Assembly (NCBI GenBank): GCA_036937835.1
Contig: CM072863.1
Span: 22,349,501-22,413,500 of the forward strand
Direction: 5' to 3'
DNA from: Pampus argenteus
Taxonomy: Eukaryota; Chordata; Actinopteri; Scombriformes; Stromateidae
DNA: 64,000 bases
The translations under genes and the position numbers were made by a program. Shown here piece by piece: positions 62,691-64,000 of this stretch; positions within the stretch are counted from its first letter, which is position 1; each line of letters opens with the position of its first letter. The notes under the pieces are model-generated. The model had not been told where the DNA came from, did not search any database, and saw nothing but the letters and a program-made list of their open reading frames with translations.

Positions 62691-63559
62691 ACTGAACATT
62701 ACAATTACAATGTAGTCTCTTGATTGTTTTTTTGCCTACGCACCTGATATTGTTTTTGGCACGTGCATCCGCATCCTTGGGGCTTCAATCTCTTAACTTC
62801 TAATTTATTTAAACAGAAATGAATCATACACATTGAAGCAGAAGGCAGCCGTTAAATAAGTCATATTTTACTTTGCTGTCACTTAAGTGATTTTCTATTA
62901 CAAACTATTATAATTTTTCAAATGTCTGTAATGAGCATATGTTCTTTATGAAATAAAGACTCCATGATGACAGAATTTGAATGGGAAAAGGTCGCTGTAT
63001 CGACAGATGTTAAAGGCAGGAGATGGAACAGACTTGCAATGCACCAACCGCACAGACAGTAGCTGTAGCTCGTGAGCAACATATCCACTGACTGGAGTCT
63101 GCCAGTTTAGCCCGACTGATCTCACAACTCAGCGGGAACTCTGGTTCTCTAAATTGCCTCCATCCTCTCTCCTGTCTCTGTACGCTCATTAATTGTTGGC
63201 AAGAGCTATAACTCATGCAGACACGTCTGTCTGAACACACTTACAGGGTCATTCAGTCAACACAACAGCTAAACCATGAACCATGCACTTCTATTATAAT
63301 GTTTGTCATTCTGCAACCCTGTGAAGCACCAAAATATAAATGATGGAAAATATAGCAACACAGGCCTCAAACATATGTCAAGATTGAATCATAACTTATT
63401 TAACTCATCTATAGTACATTTTTACATACATTTTCCTGTCTACTGATGTCATTTTTATTCAAAATCAGAATTTAAAAAAGTGTAACCATAATATATGTTG
63501 GTATGTTAAGTTATCTCACATTTTAAACTGAAGGAACTGGTTCACTATTATTCAAGTCT

Positions 63560-63850
63560 GTTGTGAAATAGTCCAACCATTCTCGGTTTATTCAGTCCAT
63601 TAGAAGATTCATAATGCATTTACAATGTGAGTGATGGAGGCCAAAATCTACCATGAGCCTCCTGTGAAAAAAAAGGTATTTAAAAGCTTATCAGCTGTCC
63701 AAATGAATCAAATCCTGTAGATATGTTTCAACATTACAGTGTTTTTAGAGCCAAAGTCCCTCTTTGTGTTCCTATACTTCCACTCACATTGATGAAGCCT
63801 CAGAGAAGCTTCACATCTACTTTAAATGATAGATTTTGGCCTCCATCATG
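63560..63850. repeat. Teleost foldback repeat
   Basis: GATGGAGGCCAAAATCTACC (63632-63651) is mirrored by GATAGATTTTGGCCTCCATC (63828-63847), and between them lie TTACAGTGTTTTTAGAGCCA and AAGTCCCTCTTTGTGTTCCT. This is the arrangement of a large palindromic repeat frequent in fish, recognised from memory; this copy seems shortened in the middle. Confidence 0.7.
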
Positions 63851-63874
63851 TATATTGATGACAGGTTTGGAAGT

Positions 63875-63997
63875 GCTGCTAGATGTCCGGGCCAGGTGCT
63901 TCCCTTGCCTCCATACTTTATGCTAAGCTAGGCTAACAATGTCCTGACTCCATATGGGATGAGATTATCAATCTTCTTCCACTCTCAAAATAAAAGC
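63875..63997. repeat. Teleost GCTAAGCTAGGCTAA repeat fragment
   Basis: Contains TATGCTAAGCTAGGCTAAC, TGACTCCATATG and GAGATTATCAATCTTCTTCC, the same dispersed family as at 62525-62690, and abuts the foldback repeat upstream of it. Confidence 0.65.
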
Positions 63998-64000
63998 AAA

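Larger units (their letters stand above)
58182..64000 (-). other. cpne9 upstream intron (partial)
   Basis: No copine N-terminal exon was found here. Stretches without recognised content are 58182-61211, 61256-61819, 61996-62524 and 62691-63559. They contain poly-T runs (about 60060-60082), a GA run (about 58870-58881) and AT-rich sequence. Confidence 0.65.

Overview
The window is vertebrate nuclear DNA, almost certainly from a teleost fish. It is AT-rich, exons are short and spaced by introns of up to 32 kb with GT/AG borders, dinucleotide microsatellites are abundant, and the dispersed repeats (an L2/Maui-type LINE with a TTTGA-repeat tail, a Rex3/RTE-like tail and several familiar fish interspersed repeats) are types found in ray-finned fish. 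No bacterial-style genes, operons, CRISPR arrays or RNA genes were seen.

One protein-coding gene runs through nearly the whole window on the minus strand: a copine, best matched to copine-9 (cpne9). Twelve internal exons were located by translating the minus strand and checking splice sites and phase. In transcript order they are 58181-58078, 48468-48429, 46840-46764, 14338-14275, 13459-13356, 12840-12736, 9242-9201, 7060-6985, 6625-6572, 6462-6401, 5297-5251 and 4051-3870. They join without a frame break into 957 nt (319 codons), covering most of the first C2 domain, the whole second C2 domain, a lysine-rich linker and the start of the von Willebrand factor A (VWA/copine) domain with its MIDAS metal site. 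The first exon(s) lie beyond 64000 and the last exons before position 1.

The 32-kb intron between 46764 and 14338 holds most of the accessory content: a candidate 63-bp cassette exon (19755-19817) that fits the copine frame exactly, a 19-copy 60-bp minisatellite, a 5'-truncated but uninterrupted L2-type LINE, a degraded coiled-coil pseudogene, a Rex3-like LINE tail, an AT-rich foldback, and a 706-bp terminal-inverted-repeat element with subterminal repeat arrays and a transposase remnant. The 9.6-kb intron upstream carries a degraded LINE, a small foldback element and simple repeats. The intron from 58182 to the window end carries several common teleost repeats and a perfect 17-bp hairpin.

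The most useful leads are the cassette exon, the microsatellites placed tightly against the splice sites of the two exons flanking it, and the terminal-inverted-repeat element at 43135-43840.
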